Shown here in pieces: positions 16,942-25,152 of a stretch of DNA of 40,099 bases; within the stretch, counting starts at the first letter, position 1; each line of letters starts with the position of its first letter. This DNA comes from Blastocatellia bacterium (GTDB lineage Bacteria > Acidobacteriota > Blastocatellia > Pyrinomonadales > Pyrinomonadaceae): the NCBI GenBank assembly GCA_003488005.1, contig DNND01000045.1:27483-67581 (forward strand), written 5' to 3'. Position numbers and translations under genes: made by a program. The notes beneath the pieces are model-generated. The model saw only the letters and a program-made list of their open reading frames with translations, searched no databases and was not told the origin of the DNA.

Positions 16942-19900
16942 CTACTTCTGCGGGTTCTTCGCTTCCCACTCTTCGCGAGTTAACAGCTTGATTGTTTCCA
17001 ACTTCTTGCGCGTTAACTCGGCATTGACTCCAGCTAGTTCCTTCGCCAACCAGGCGTCGAAATCTTTTTCAACATCGCCAAGCTCATGCGCCAGAACGTC
17101 CGTCCGCGCGACTTGCGTCGCTGAAGGGCGCCCTTCGTAACCGTTAACATTGCCGTAGAGATCGGCCAGATTCTCGCGCAAGCGCTCTTCGCCGGTGATC
17201 GCGCCGCCTTCCTTCGTCGCTACGATCTTGCGCCGCAGGTCATCGACGGCGGCGGAGGCTGCCCTTAGTCGAACCGCTAAAGGATCGGTGGCGGGCAGCT
17301 TTGCCGCGCGTTCTTCCAGGGCCAGACGCACATTGTTGATGCGCTCGACCGAATAAGTCATGTTGCCCAGGAGAGTGTAGAGCTTCATCGCCAGATCAAA
17401 CTGAGCGCGTCGATCGTCCGCCGTATGTTTCGAACGTGGATCCGGGACGACCCGCAACTCCGTCGTGTAGGCCTGCTTGTCTTTGGTCATCCTCACCGTG
17501 TAAGTGCCGGGCAGCAGACGTGGGCCAATCGAGGCGCCAAAGGCCGCACTGGCAGCGCGAGGAACTTGTGGCGCTTTGAGTCGCATGGGCCAGGTTGAAC
17601 GATTCAAACCACGACGCTTGCTGCTGGGAATTGTGCCCACCACTTTGCCGCTCGCGTCGAGCACTTCGATTTTCAAGTCACCAAAAATGTGGCGCTTCTT
17701 TTGGTAGTAAACAAAAACTGCTTCGTCGGTCGGATTGGAACCTACAAACGCGGCATCGCCGTTGGCCCAACCGCCGCCGGCGGGGATGGCCTGCACGCTG
17801 GGCTTTGCTTGTAAGAAGAGTGCCTCTTTCGCAAGCGTGTCCGCAGTCAACGAGCGTAGCGGCGTTATGTCGTCCACGATCCAGATGCCCCGCCCGTGCG
17901 TCGCAATCACCAGCGCGTTATCGCGCGGATGGATTGCCACGTCGCGCACCGCAACGTTGGGCATTTCGTCGCCCTTGTACTGCGCCCACTGCTTGCCGCC
18001 GTCGAGCGAAACCCACAAACCCATTTCCGTGCCAACAAACAACAAATCCTTGTTGACCAAATCCTCTTTTACGACGTGCGCGTAGCCGTGCACCGGGGCT
18101 GCTTCATTCACAACCGGCGTCCAGGTCTTGCCAAAGTCAGCGGTTCGGTAAACGTACGGCCGCATGTCACCGAAGGTGTGCGCATCGAAGGTCGCATAAG
18201 CAGTTCCCGGATCAAAATGGCCGGCTTCAACTGACGAGACCCAGGCATTTTTCGGGACGCCCGGAATATTTCCAATAACGTTTGTCCAGGTCTTGCCACT
18301 GTCGCGCGTGACTTGCACGTTGCCGTCGTCTGTTCCCACCCAAACCAGATTCGGATCCTTGGGCGATTCCGCGATGGCGTAGATCGTCGTGTGCATTTCC
18401 GCGGCGGAGTTATCGACAGTTATTCCGCCTGACTGTTCCTGCTTCTGTTTTTCCGGATCGTTGGTCGTGAGATCAGGCGAGATGCGTTCCCAGGTCTGTC
18501 CGTGATCGCGCGAACGATAAAGAAACTGCGCGCCAATGTAGATGGTGCCGTCGCCTGTCGGACTTAAATGGATGGGCGTGTTCCAGTTGTAACGCAGCTT
18601 GCCTTCTTTGTAGAGCGGCAGTGGTTTGATGTTGCGGGACTCGTGCGTCTTGCGATTGATGCGCGAAATTTCGCCGCCCTGATATTCGGCATAGATGTAA
18701 TTTGGATCGGAAGGATCGGCAAACATCCAGAAACCGTCACCGCCGTACATGTTTTCCCAACGGCTGCTGGTGATGCCACCGGGATAAGCGGAATCGCCGA
18801 CCCAGGAACTGTTGTCCTGCAAACCGCCATAGACGTGGTAAGGCAGGTCCATGTCGAGACTGACGTGATAGAACTGCGAAACCGGCAAGTTGTCCGCTTT
18901 CCACCAGCGATTGCCGCCGTCATATGAATACCAAAGGCCGCCATCGTCGCCGGTGATAAGGTGATCGCTATTGTTTGGATCGATCCAAACGTCATGAAAG
19001 TCGCCGTGCGCGCCACCCGAGATGTTGCTGAAACTTTTGCCGCCGTCGTTGCTAACAATCAGCGGCCCGTCCGGCTTGTAAATTTTGTTCTCATCTTTCG
19101 GATCAACTATCAGGTTTGCGTAGTAGAAGGGACGCCAGACCATGTTGGCGCTGCGATCCAACGCCGTCCAGGTCGCGCCGTTGTCGTCCGACCGGTACAA
19201 ACCACCCTTCGGCATTTCGGCTTCAATAAAGGCGTAAACAACATTTGGCTTTGAAGGAGCAACGGTAACGGCTATGCGGCCCCACGGTTTAGCCGGCAAG
19301 CCTTTCGCCGAGTTTCCATCGAGTTCAGTCCAGTTCGCGCCGCCGTCGGTACTCTTGAACAAACCGCTGCTGCTCGCTGCATTTGGACCGTCGCCACCGG
19401 AACGGAACGTCCAGCCCTTGCGGCGAAAGTCCCACATGCCCGCATAGATCGTTTGCGGGTTTGACTCGTCCATCGACATCATCGAGCAACCAGTCGAGGC
19501 GTTCGCGCCTTTCAGAACTTTGGTCCAGGTTTTTCCGCCGTCGGTAGTTTTGTAAACGCCCCGATCATCGCTGTCGCTCCACAGCTTGCCAGGCGTGCAA
19601 ACATAAACAGTGTTCGTGTTGCTGGGATCGACCAGGATTTTTGCGATGCGCTCGGAGTTGTTCAGGCCGACGTTGGTCCAGTTGTCGCCGCCGTCGACGG
19701 ATTTGTAAACGCCATCGCCGACAGACACGCTGTTACGCGTCCATGATTCGCCGGTGCCCACCCAGATCACTTTGGGGTTCTTTGGATCGATAGTGACCGC
19801 GCCGATCGATTGCACCGGCTGCTTATCAAAGACCGGTTTGAAACTAGTGCCGCCGTTAACCGACTTCCAAACGCCGCCACTCGCAGCGCCGACATAGACA

Positions 19901-20103
19901 GTCAGCCGCTGGCCCTCGCGAACCGCATCGACTGCGGCAATGCGTCCGCTCATCGCCGCTGAACCAATATTGCGCGCGCCCAGTCCGGAAATCGTTTCCG
20001 AGTCCACCTTGACCGGCGTCGGTTGCGGGGTTTGGGCAATCGCACTAAACGCACACAAGCAAAAACAAACAATTGTCGCTGCACAGCTGGTAATAGTTTT
20101 CAT
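16942..20103 (-). CDS. Secreted BNR-repeat/sortilin-type beta-propeller protein
   Basis: 1053 residues with a Sec signal peptide (first 23 residues, ending AIAQ). The body is a series of about ten BNR/Asp-box repeats of the form SxDxGxxW: SVDGGDNW, TTDGGKTW, STDGGANW, SDDNGATW, SRDHGQTW, TRDSGKTW, TADFGKTW, SLDGGKQW and others. These alternate with strands such as NTVYVCTPG and DPNLVWVGTDDG. This is the VPS10/sortilin-like propeller architecture frequently labelled glycosyl hydrolase, though no catalytic glycosidase residues can be assigned. The last 200 residues form a helical C-terminal domain (residues about 880-1050). Probably periplasmic or surface-located; substrate unknown. It is cotranscribed downstream of the LolA-like gene (58 nt gap). 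Confidence 0.88.
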   Translation of the reverse strand: MKTITSCAATIVCFCLCAFSAIAQTPQPTPVKVDSETISGLGARNIGSAAMSGRIAAVDAVREGQRLTVYVGAASGGVWKSVNGGTSFKPVFDKQPVQSIGAVTIDPKNPKVIWVGTGESWTRNSVSVGDGVYKSVDGGDNWTNVGLNNSERIAKILVDPSNTNTVYVCTPGKLWSDSDDRGVYKTTDGGKTWTKVLKGANASTGCSMMSMDESNPQTIYAGMWDFRRKGWTFRSGGDGPNAASSSGLFKSTDGGANWTELDGNSAKGLPAKPWGRIAVTVAPSKPNVVYAFIEAEMPKGGLYRSDDNGATWTALDRSANMVWRPFYYANLIVDPKDENKIYKPDGPLIVSNDGGKSFSNISGGAHGDFHDVWIDPNNSDHLITGDDGGLWYSYDGGNRWWKADNLPVSQFYHVSLDMDLPYHVYGGLQDNSSWVGDSAYPGGITSSRWENMYGGDGFWMFADPSDPNYIYAEYQGGEISRINRKTHESRNIKPLPLYKEGKLRYNWNTPIHLSPTGDGTIYIGAQFLYRSRDHGQTWERISPDLTTNDPEKQKQEQSGGITVDNSAAEMHTTIYAIAESPKDPNLVWVGTDDGNVQVTRDSGKTWTNVIGNIPGVPKNAWVSSVEAGHFDPGTAYATFDAHTFGDMRPYVYRTADFGKTWTPVVNEAAPVHGYAHVVKEDLVNKDLLFVGTEMGLWVSLDGGKQWAQYKGDEMPNVAVRDVAIHPRDNALVIATHGRGIWIVDDITPLRSLTADTLAKEALFLQAKPSVQAIPAGGGWANGDAAFVGSNPTDEAVFVYYQKKRHIFGDLKIEVLDASGKVVGTIPSSKRRGLNRSTWPMRLKAPQVPRAASAAFGASIGPRLLPGTYTVRMTKDKQAYTTELRVVPDPRSKHTADDRRAQFDLAMKLYTLLGNMTYSVERINNVRLALEERAAKLPATDPLAVRLRAASAAVDDLRRKIVATKEGGAITGEERLRENLADLYGNVNGYEGRPSATQVARTDVLAHELGDVEKDFDAWLAKELAGVNAELTRKKLETIKLLTREEWEAKNPQK

Positions 20104-20161
20104 CGCTATCGGGCCTTTTCTGGTTGGGGATCTTTTTCAGTGAAACAGATTCGAATATTTG

Positions 20162-20989
20162 TTACGGCTTGGTTGGCGGTTTCACAGCCGGTTTCTTGTC
20201 GTCAGCTTTCTTGGGCAAAGTGTCGGCAGCGTCGGGCGGTTTGGTCCCCGGTTGCGAGCTTGGGGCAACCACCGGCATGCGAAAACGCATGTCATCAATC
20301 GGCACGTTGGCTTCGATCTTTTCGTAAGTAACCTTGGCGCGGTTGGGGTTGCCCTTAACATTGCTCTCAACTGAGAACGGCATGTACCAGCCACTCACTT
20401 CTTTATAATCGCCCAACGATGTTTCGTATTCGCGCTCGGCGCCACGGATCATTCGCTTAGTTTCAATTTTGATCGGAACGTAGTAGTCGGTGTCCATAAA
20501 GTAGTAACGAACGTCGCCGCTAGCCAGTGTCACTTTCAATTTGAAAGCGTCCGTGCCTTCGACCGGCTCCATGCCGACATACTCAACCTTGTTTCCTTTT
20601 TGCTGATAGTTGACGAGTGGACCATCGAAATCAGAATCCTCGATGATCTGTTTCATCTCTTCTTCGCCGAGCGGTTCCGCGTCTTTCTTGCCCTGCCACG
20701 GCTCAATCTTCCAGCCAGTGTGGCCGTCGTAAGCGTTAACCGCAGTCAATCCCTGGAGCGAAAATTCCTGGCGCACCATGTTGTTGCGCTTGTTCTCTTC
20801 AACGATTGGCGCTTCAAAACCGCCGCCGCCGTTGAAGGTGCCAAGCTTGCGCAGCGTTTTGACGGACTGAATCTTATCGGCGCCGCCGACGGTCTTGATG
20901 TACTTGGCTACGATCTCATCGGCAGTTTGCGCCGATGCGGTCGTGGCGAGCAGGGCCAATGCGGCCAGCATAAGCAGGACTCTACGCAT
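20162..20989 (-). CDS. LolA-like secreted protein
   Basis: 275 residues. MRRVLLMLAALALLATTASA is a clean signal peptide, followed by TADEIVAKYIKTVGGADKIQSVKTLR, the usual opening of LolA/outer-membrane lipoprotein-sorting-like proteins. A run of beta strands follows (VEYVGMEPVEGTDAFKLKV, YYFMDTDYYVPIKIETK, DYKEVSGWYMPFSVE), consistent with the half-barrel fold that binds lipid. The C-terminal 40 residues are a Pro/Lys tail (PKKADDKKPAVKPPTKP). GAGGAG upstream of ATG 20989 supports the start. Probably a stand-alone periplasmic protein rather than true LolA, since the family is expanded in Acidobacteriota and no Lol operon is present. Confidence 0.78.
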   Translation of the reverse strand: MRRVLLMLAALALLATTASAQTADEIVAKYIKTVGGADKIQSVKTLRKLGTFNGGGGFEAPIVEENKRNNMVRQEFSLQGLTAVNAYDGHTGWKIEPWQGKKDAEPLGEEEMKQIIEDSDFDGPLVNYQQKGNKVEYVGMEPVEGTDAFKLKVTLASGDVRYYFMDTDYYVPIKIETKRMIRGAEREYETSLGDYKEVSGWYMPFSVESNVKGNPNRAKVTYEKIEANVPIDDMRFRMPVVAPSSQPGTKPPDAADTLPKKADDKKPAVKPPTKP

Positions 20990-21601
20990 GATTTTCTCCT
21001 CGGTGATGACGGAACAGCGGGAACTTGTTCAATGTACTACGAATCGTTCGGTTTAGTACGGGGAATTGGAAGCGAAGGTTTCCGCCGAGCTGTGCGATTT
21101 TTTGAATAGGCCTATGGATTATTACACGCGCGATCGAGCTTCAGCCTTTTTTGGGTGTTGAAATTGTTTTGCTCTTGGGTCGCTGGCGACATAGCCCGGT
21201 TTCCCTATCCGCAAAGCTATACTCAATATCTAAATGGATAGCGGTTTGACCAAACGTTCCTGGTGGATCGGGTCACCTTTCGCCGCCCAGATTTACCTTA
21301 TTAAGCGCGCGAACTCTATTGCTTTGTGGGAAATACTGGAAGGCACATCAACTCCTTCAATACAGATTTGATTCTGTTGATTCGGCAAACCGCTCGGGCA
21401 TCCCGATTGCCTTGACTTCGATTGAACAACGATACCGTTCTCACGCCTCATCGATTTTGTGAGGCCGGACCATCTCGCAACAATCTTAGGTCTTTAAACT
21501 CATCGTTGCTGTGCAGATTAAGCAGTTCAGATTTGCTCAGATTACCGTTTTCTTTTCCCTGAGATTTCTTGCGTATCCCTTTCCGAACGGAGGAAAACTT
21601 C
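20990..21601. other. Noncoding divergent region
   Basis: 612 nt between the LolA-like start and the next plus-strand gene. I see no supported gene; open frames here have no SD or family features. Near 21514-21547 the word CAGATT occurs three times within about 35 nt, a possible binding-site cluster upstream of the 21602 gene. GGAGG at 21589-21593 is that gene's ribosome-binding site. Confidence 0.5.
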
Positions 21602-22081
21602 ATGAGCGACGGCACAGTCTTTCAAAATCCCAAATTGGTGGTGATTACAGCTTTGATTACCGCTGTCACATCTATCGGGGTGTCGGTCGTCGGCATCTTC
21701 CCGCAATTACAAGCACGAACGATCAATCCGGAAAAAGCCGCGATCACTACTGCGGACAAGATTCTGCCCACGGAAAAATGGAGTATTCGCGGAGCGGTTG
21801 TAGACAGCGAAAGCAAGACTCCGGTGAAAAACGCCGATGTTGTTTTGGTTCCTATGACTGGACAAAACATTTCGAGTACCGGCAACGACGGTTCATTTGA
21901 GCTTTCGGGCGTGCCTGAGGGAACCTACGCTCTCATCGTTAGAGAACCAGGCGGAGGAAGCAGAATAATGTTTCCGCAAAAGCGAGAGGATGGAAGCGAT
22001 ATTCTGATAGGTGAAGCTCCCGATCAAAAAGGCCGGCCGAAGACATTCATCAGTTATAAGATTGATAAACGAAAAGAATGA
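21602..22081 (+). CDS. Membrane-anchored protein with carboxypeptidase-regulatory-like domain
   Basis: 159 residues. One hydrophobic segment at residues about 12-34 (LVVITALITAVTSIGVSVVGIF) acts as an N-terminal anchor. Residues about 60-115 form a carboxypeptidase-D regulatory-like beta-sandwich: WSIRGAVVDSESKTPVKNADVVLV, then STGNDGSFELSGVPEGTYALIV, with the usual DGxFxxxxVPxGxY turn. Such domains are structural or carbohydrate/protein-binding modules; the role here is unknown. GGAGG 8 nt upstream fixes the ATG at 21602. It is followed after 82 nt by a lipoprotein with the same domain, so the two are probably an operon. Confidence 0.75.
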   Translation: MSDGTVFQNPKLVVITALITAVTSIGVSVVGIFPQLQARTINPEKAAITTADKILPTEKWSIRGAVVDSESKTPVKNADVVLVPMTGQNISSTGNDGSFELSGVPEGTYALIVREPGGGSRIMFPQKREDGSDILIGEAPDQKGRPKTFISYKIDKRKE

Positions 22082-22163
22082 CCCTGTTTGAGATCACAGG
22101 ACAAGCACCACGTTATATCGGGTGGTCCCCTCAAACGTTCTCATAAAGAAAGAGGCCTCAATC

Positions 22164-22508
22164 ATGAAACAGCGTCTTACTCAACTAACTGCTGCGGCTA
22201 TTCTTTGCCTATTGTTTGCTGCCTGCCAAACGAAGTTCCCGAATAGCACGATGGCTTTCCAGGCATCCGATTACGTGACCGGTAGGATTACCTCTGCCTC
22301 AGATATGCCCGCTACTTCGGTTTGGGTGATTATCAAACAAAACGGCCAGGAAAGAGGCCGCTCGCTTACCGGCGACGACGGCTCCTACTACATCAATAAT
22401 CTAGGCAACGGCGAGTATGAACTACTGGTTTCAAGAGGAGGTAAGCAACTTTCAAGGACGATTACTCTGCCACAGAATAAGGTCTTCAATATCAAAATCG
22501 ATTTCTAG
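22164..22508 (+). CDS. Small lipoprotein with carboxypeptidase-regulatory-like domain
   Basis: 114 residues. MKQRLTQLTAAAILCLLFAAC ends in a lipobox (LFAAC, Cys21), so it is predicted to be lipidated. The mature part is one beta-sandwich domain: DYVTGRITSASDMPATSVWVII, TGDDGSYYINNLGNGEYELLV. It shares the DGxYxxxxLxxGxYxLxV turn with the preceding membrane-anchored protein but is otherwise divergent. AAAGAGG lies about 8 nt upstream of the ATG. It is convergent with the TPR regulator, 17 nt away. No partner is recognisable. Confidence 0.75.
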   Translation: MKQRLTQLTAAAILCLLFAACQTKFPNSTMAFQASDYVTGRITSASDMPATSVWVIIKQNGQERGRSLTGDDGSYYINNLGNGEYELLVSRGGKQLSRTITLPQNKVFNIKIDF

Positions 22509-22525
22509 TGACGTTACCAAAGTGG

Positions 22526-24097
22526 CTAAGCCGATTCTTCATTCGGTTTTCCAGTGGACTCTTTTCGCGATCGGCGGCGGCGAACGGGAGAACGATCTTT
22601 GAGTAAGTCTTTGTGTCTTGACTCGATCATGTAACACAATGCCTGATACGAAGTACCAAGCAAGGAAGCCGCGCGCGTGACGGAGCCATTGGCTTGTGTC
22701 AGTGCTCGCCTGATTAGCGCGCCCTCGTACTCTAATATTTTTTGCTGCAAGTCGCCCGGCTTCGTTAAAAGAATCCCCATTGCTTCTTCAGCGCTTATCT
22801 CTAGGTGAACACTGGCGGCGAGTTTTCCGGCGGCGTCACCCAGTCTTAATATCAGTTCCTGACTCGGAGATTCAGCGAGCCATGCGCGCGCCCGCTCGTA
22901 TGCCGCCTGCAAAGTTGCCGGCGATAATTCGCTTATTTCTTCAATCATCGTCAGGGCTGCGATACCCGCTTTGTCCAGAGCGTCAATTTGGTAGGCCACT
23001 TCAATTGCGCGTTGAAAGATAAATTGGGCTCGCTCTGTCTGATGTAATCGAGCCAGAGCGATGCCCTGTGTGATCAACGCGTCAGCTACCAGGCATTGAT
23101 GCCCAACTTTCTCTAAGGCCCTGGCAGCTCTTCGTGCGACGCTTTCGGCTTCTTTGAACTTACCTTCGGCAATGAAGACTTGTGCCGACGATTCGTCATA
23201 TTGTGCGGTGCGAGCTTTGTCCTTGAAACTAACGGATAATCGTCGGGCTTCGTCCAGGTATTTGTGCGCTTCTTTGAAACGCGACAAGTTGGAAAGGACT
23301 AGGCCGACATTATTCTTAACATCGGCGCGAAAGACCGGATTGCGGGCCCTCTTGAACTCTTGATCAGCTTTCTCGAATTCATTAACTGCCCGTTGAAGGT
23401 ATTCATTTTTCTGTTCAGAGTTTCTAGCTAGGTTCCTAAAGGTAATGGCAATTTGACCGTGATAGACTCCCTTTGTTGTGTGATTAGTTATCCTCGCAAA
23501 AGTCGGTGCGTTTTCCGTGAGGATTGCTAAAGCTTGCTCGTATCTCGAGGCTGAAAACTCGACGGTTGTTAATTTAAGTAATGCTCGTGCTCTTGTAAGT
23601 CCTTCGCTAGGCAGCTTCTTCAATGCCTCTGACAGCATAGTCCGAGCTTCGTTTAGTTCACCGTCCCGCCAATAGCAGTAAGCTAGTTCAACCCGCGCGG
23701 CGGCAACCTGCCTTTGGTCTCCTACCGATTCAAAATAAGTGATGCTTTTGCTTATGAGGTTCTTCGCTGTTTCCTGAGCGCCTTTGATTTGATTCCTGCT
23801 CCCGATCCATCCAGTCAAGATGCCTACACAAAGAAAGACTCTGGCGGCAACGGACGCATGAAGTCCCGACGTCTTTGGTAGCTCGCCAATGCCCCGCCAT
23901 AAAGGCCGCATTGTCTCCTGCGCACCTTCGCAATAAGCCTTGTCTTTTTGTCCCAAGGCAGTCTCACACCTAAGTAGCGCTTCATCGTTCGCCGTCAGGT
24001 GGGACGTGTGGAGTTTTCGTGAGGCTATCTTCAACAGATAAACCCTTTTGCAGTGAGTAGTAACAAGCCTTGCTTGTGGGCAGGATATTAATCTCAA
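22526..24097 (-). CDS. TPR-repeat protein with C-terminal Fis-type helix-turn-helix
   Basis: 523 residues, no signal peptide. Residues about 90-400 are a TPR-like superhelix (AAARVELAYCYWRDGELNEARTML, VGLVLSNLSRFKEAHKYLDEARRL, ADALITQGIALARLHQTERAQFIF). Residues about 461-500 form a Fis/NtrC-type HTH (ALIRRALTQANGSVTRAASLLGTSYQALCYMI), followed by a basic tail (RSPVRRRRSRKE). TPR plus HTH suggests a transcription regulator that senses a ligand or peptide through the TPR groove, as in RRNPP regulators, although the domain order and HTH class differ. It is divergent from the small exported peptide gene with a palindrome between. The start is uncertain: the frame opens with TTG at 24097 and has no nearby ATG. 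Confidence 0.8.
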   Translation of the reverse strand: MRLISCPQARLVTTHCKRVYLLKIASRKLHTSHLTANDEALLRCETALGQKDKAYCEGAQETMRPLWRGIGELPKTSGLHASVAARVFLCVGILTGWIGSRNQIKGAQETAKNLISKSITYFESVGDQRQVAAARVELAYCYWRDGELNEARTMLSEALKKLPSEGLTRARALLKLTTVEFSASRYEQALAILTENAPTFARITNHTTKGVYHGQIAITFRNLARNSEQKNEYLQRAVNEFEKADQEFKRARNPVFRADVKNNVGLVLSNLSRFKEAHKYLDEARRLSVSFKDKARTAQYDESSAQVFIAEGKFKEAESVARRAARALEKVGHQCLVADALITQGIALARLHQTERAQFIFQRAIEVAYQIDALDKAGIAALTMIEEISELSPATLQAAYERARAWLAESPSQELILRLGDAAGKLAASVHLEISAEEAMGILLTKPGDLQQKILEYEGALIRRALTQANGSVTRAASLLGTSYQALCYMIESRHKDLLKDRSPVRRRRSRKESTGKPNEESA

Positions 24098-24144
24098 CAG
24101 CCCCGGCCTGCAAGAAGTTTAATACCCGTACTTTTCTGTATTAT

Positions 24145-24160
24145 TGCAAGCTGTCTTGCA
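24145..24160. promoter_or_regulatory. Palindromic operator candidate in the regulator/peptide divergent promoter
   Basis: TGCAAG-CTGT-CTTGCA is a perfect 6-4-6 palindrome. It starts one base after a -10-like TATTAT (24139-24144) and 12 nt before the AAGGAG of the peptide gene (24172-24177). A further TGCAAG half-site is at 24109-24114. The position would overlap the transcription start of the peptide gene, typical of a repressor site. The link to the TPR-Fis protein is inference. Confidence 0.5.
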
Positions 24161-24184
24161 TCCTCAATCCAAAGGAGAACATAA

Positions 24185-24424
24185 ATGAAACGCTTTGTAA
24201 TGGTAGTTGCACTTGCGTGTGCGCTGTCGGGAAGAGCATTGGCCGGAGACGTACCGTCTACGGATAAGGCAGTGCCAGCACCGCAAAGCTCGGGAAATAT
24301 TCCAACAACCGACGCACAAGTGGCGGGCCAGATTCCGAGTACCGATTCGCAAGTTGTGGGGAACATCCCAACGGGCGATGTGCTGACACTGATGCTTACG
24401 ATCATCAGTCTCACCGTTCGTTAA
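24185..24424 (+). CDS. Small exported peptide with four short internal repeats
   Basis: 79 residues. MKRFVMVVALACALSGRALA is a Sec signal peptide. The mature part is four degenerate repeats of the form G(D/N/Q)(V/I)P(S/T)(T/G)D: GDVPSTDKAVP, GNIPTTDAQVA, GQIPSTDSQVV and GNIPTGDVL. A short hydrophobic tail LTLMLTIISLTVR follows. AAGGAG 7 nt before the ATG gives a strong start. I recognise no family. The exported, repetitive, low-complexity form beside a divergent TPR regulator makes a signalling-peptide precursor one option; a small envelope protein with a membrane-inserting tail is the other. It is followed by repeat copy A. Confidence 0.7.
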   Translation: MKRFVMVVALACALSGRALAGDVPSTDKAVPAPQSSGNIPTTDAQVAGQIPSTDSQVVGNIPTGDVLTLMLTIISLTVR

Positions 24425-24465
24425 AGCTGGATTCGCGCCAATCGAAACCGAAAATGACCGCCTTG

Positions 24466-24725
24466 GAAGGCGGTGGGGTTGGGGTGTGCTCCAAAATAAG
24501 AGGGCGTCACTGTCCTCTCAGCAAGGCCCAACTCATATCTTTTGGGTGATACGAGCCGGTCGAATCGCTTAGCAAGATTTCTCTTTGATCCAATGCGTTG
24601 GCGGACACCTCTAGCACCCGCCCATTCGAAGGGTTTATAGATCTGTGCTCCTTTTTTTGACAATTGATCGGAACTTGGAACCAACAGAAAATTTATGCAA
24701 GACATCTTGTATCGTCGAATTGAAA
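24466..24725. repeat. Cassette repeat, copy A (left and middle segments)
   Basis: 24466-24515 (GAAGGCGGT … GTCACTGTCC) matches 39898-39946 of copy C. 24526-24725 (GCCCAACTC … CGTCGAATTGAAA) matches 29808-30011 of copy B at roughly 80% by eye. The right segment with the tRNA half is missing here. Copies overlap pairwise (A-C left, A-B middle, B-C right), so each has lost a different part of one ancestral unit of about 0.4 kb. It contains no credible gene. Confidence 0.8.
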
Positions 24726-25152
24726 AACCGTGACAAAGCTGGCCACAAAGGCGAAGGGCACGTGCCCGCCATTCTCGTTCCGAATTACGGAATAGGAGGC
24801 GAAACTTTATTCATTGTCCAGGAGCTTGTTGCAACTGAGTCGTGCGACCCAAGCACTCGTCTCAAAAGGCCGATCATATGACCTGTAAAATCGGGTTGCA
24901 GATTGCATTGACAAACTCCTTCACCGAGCGTATATCTGCGCACAGCAAGACCGGAAATGTTGGCGTTGGTTACCTGACTAGTCAGTCTTCACCCCCTTTG
25001 AAAATTTCAGTGAAAAGGTGACGCCTCGCTTCCGCACGCGAGCATCTACCAGACCGCCGAACCGGAGGGATTTAACCGGTCTTCTTTTTACATTGAGGCT
25101 GATGCGATAACATTCGCATAGCTCGGCGTCTCATCCGCTTAGGAGAAAGCTC
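24726..25152. other. Noncoding stretch upstream of TolB-like gene
   Basis: 427 nt with no supported gene. ACCGG-N-CCGGT near 25070-25090 followed by CTTCTTTTT is a weak terminator-like hairpin. TAGGAG at 25140-25145 is the ribosome-binding site of the next gene. Otherwise nothing is recognisable. Confidence 0.4.

Noticed and set aside
20600..21109. Plus-strand open frame of 169 codons
   Set aside because: Mostly antisense to the LolA-like gene, which has a signal peptide and a strong SD; no independent support.
24421..24881. Open frames on both strands over repeat copy A and its flank
   Set aside because: They overlap the degenerate noncoding repeat, lack SD sites, and have no family features.
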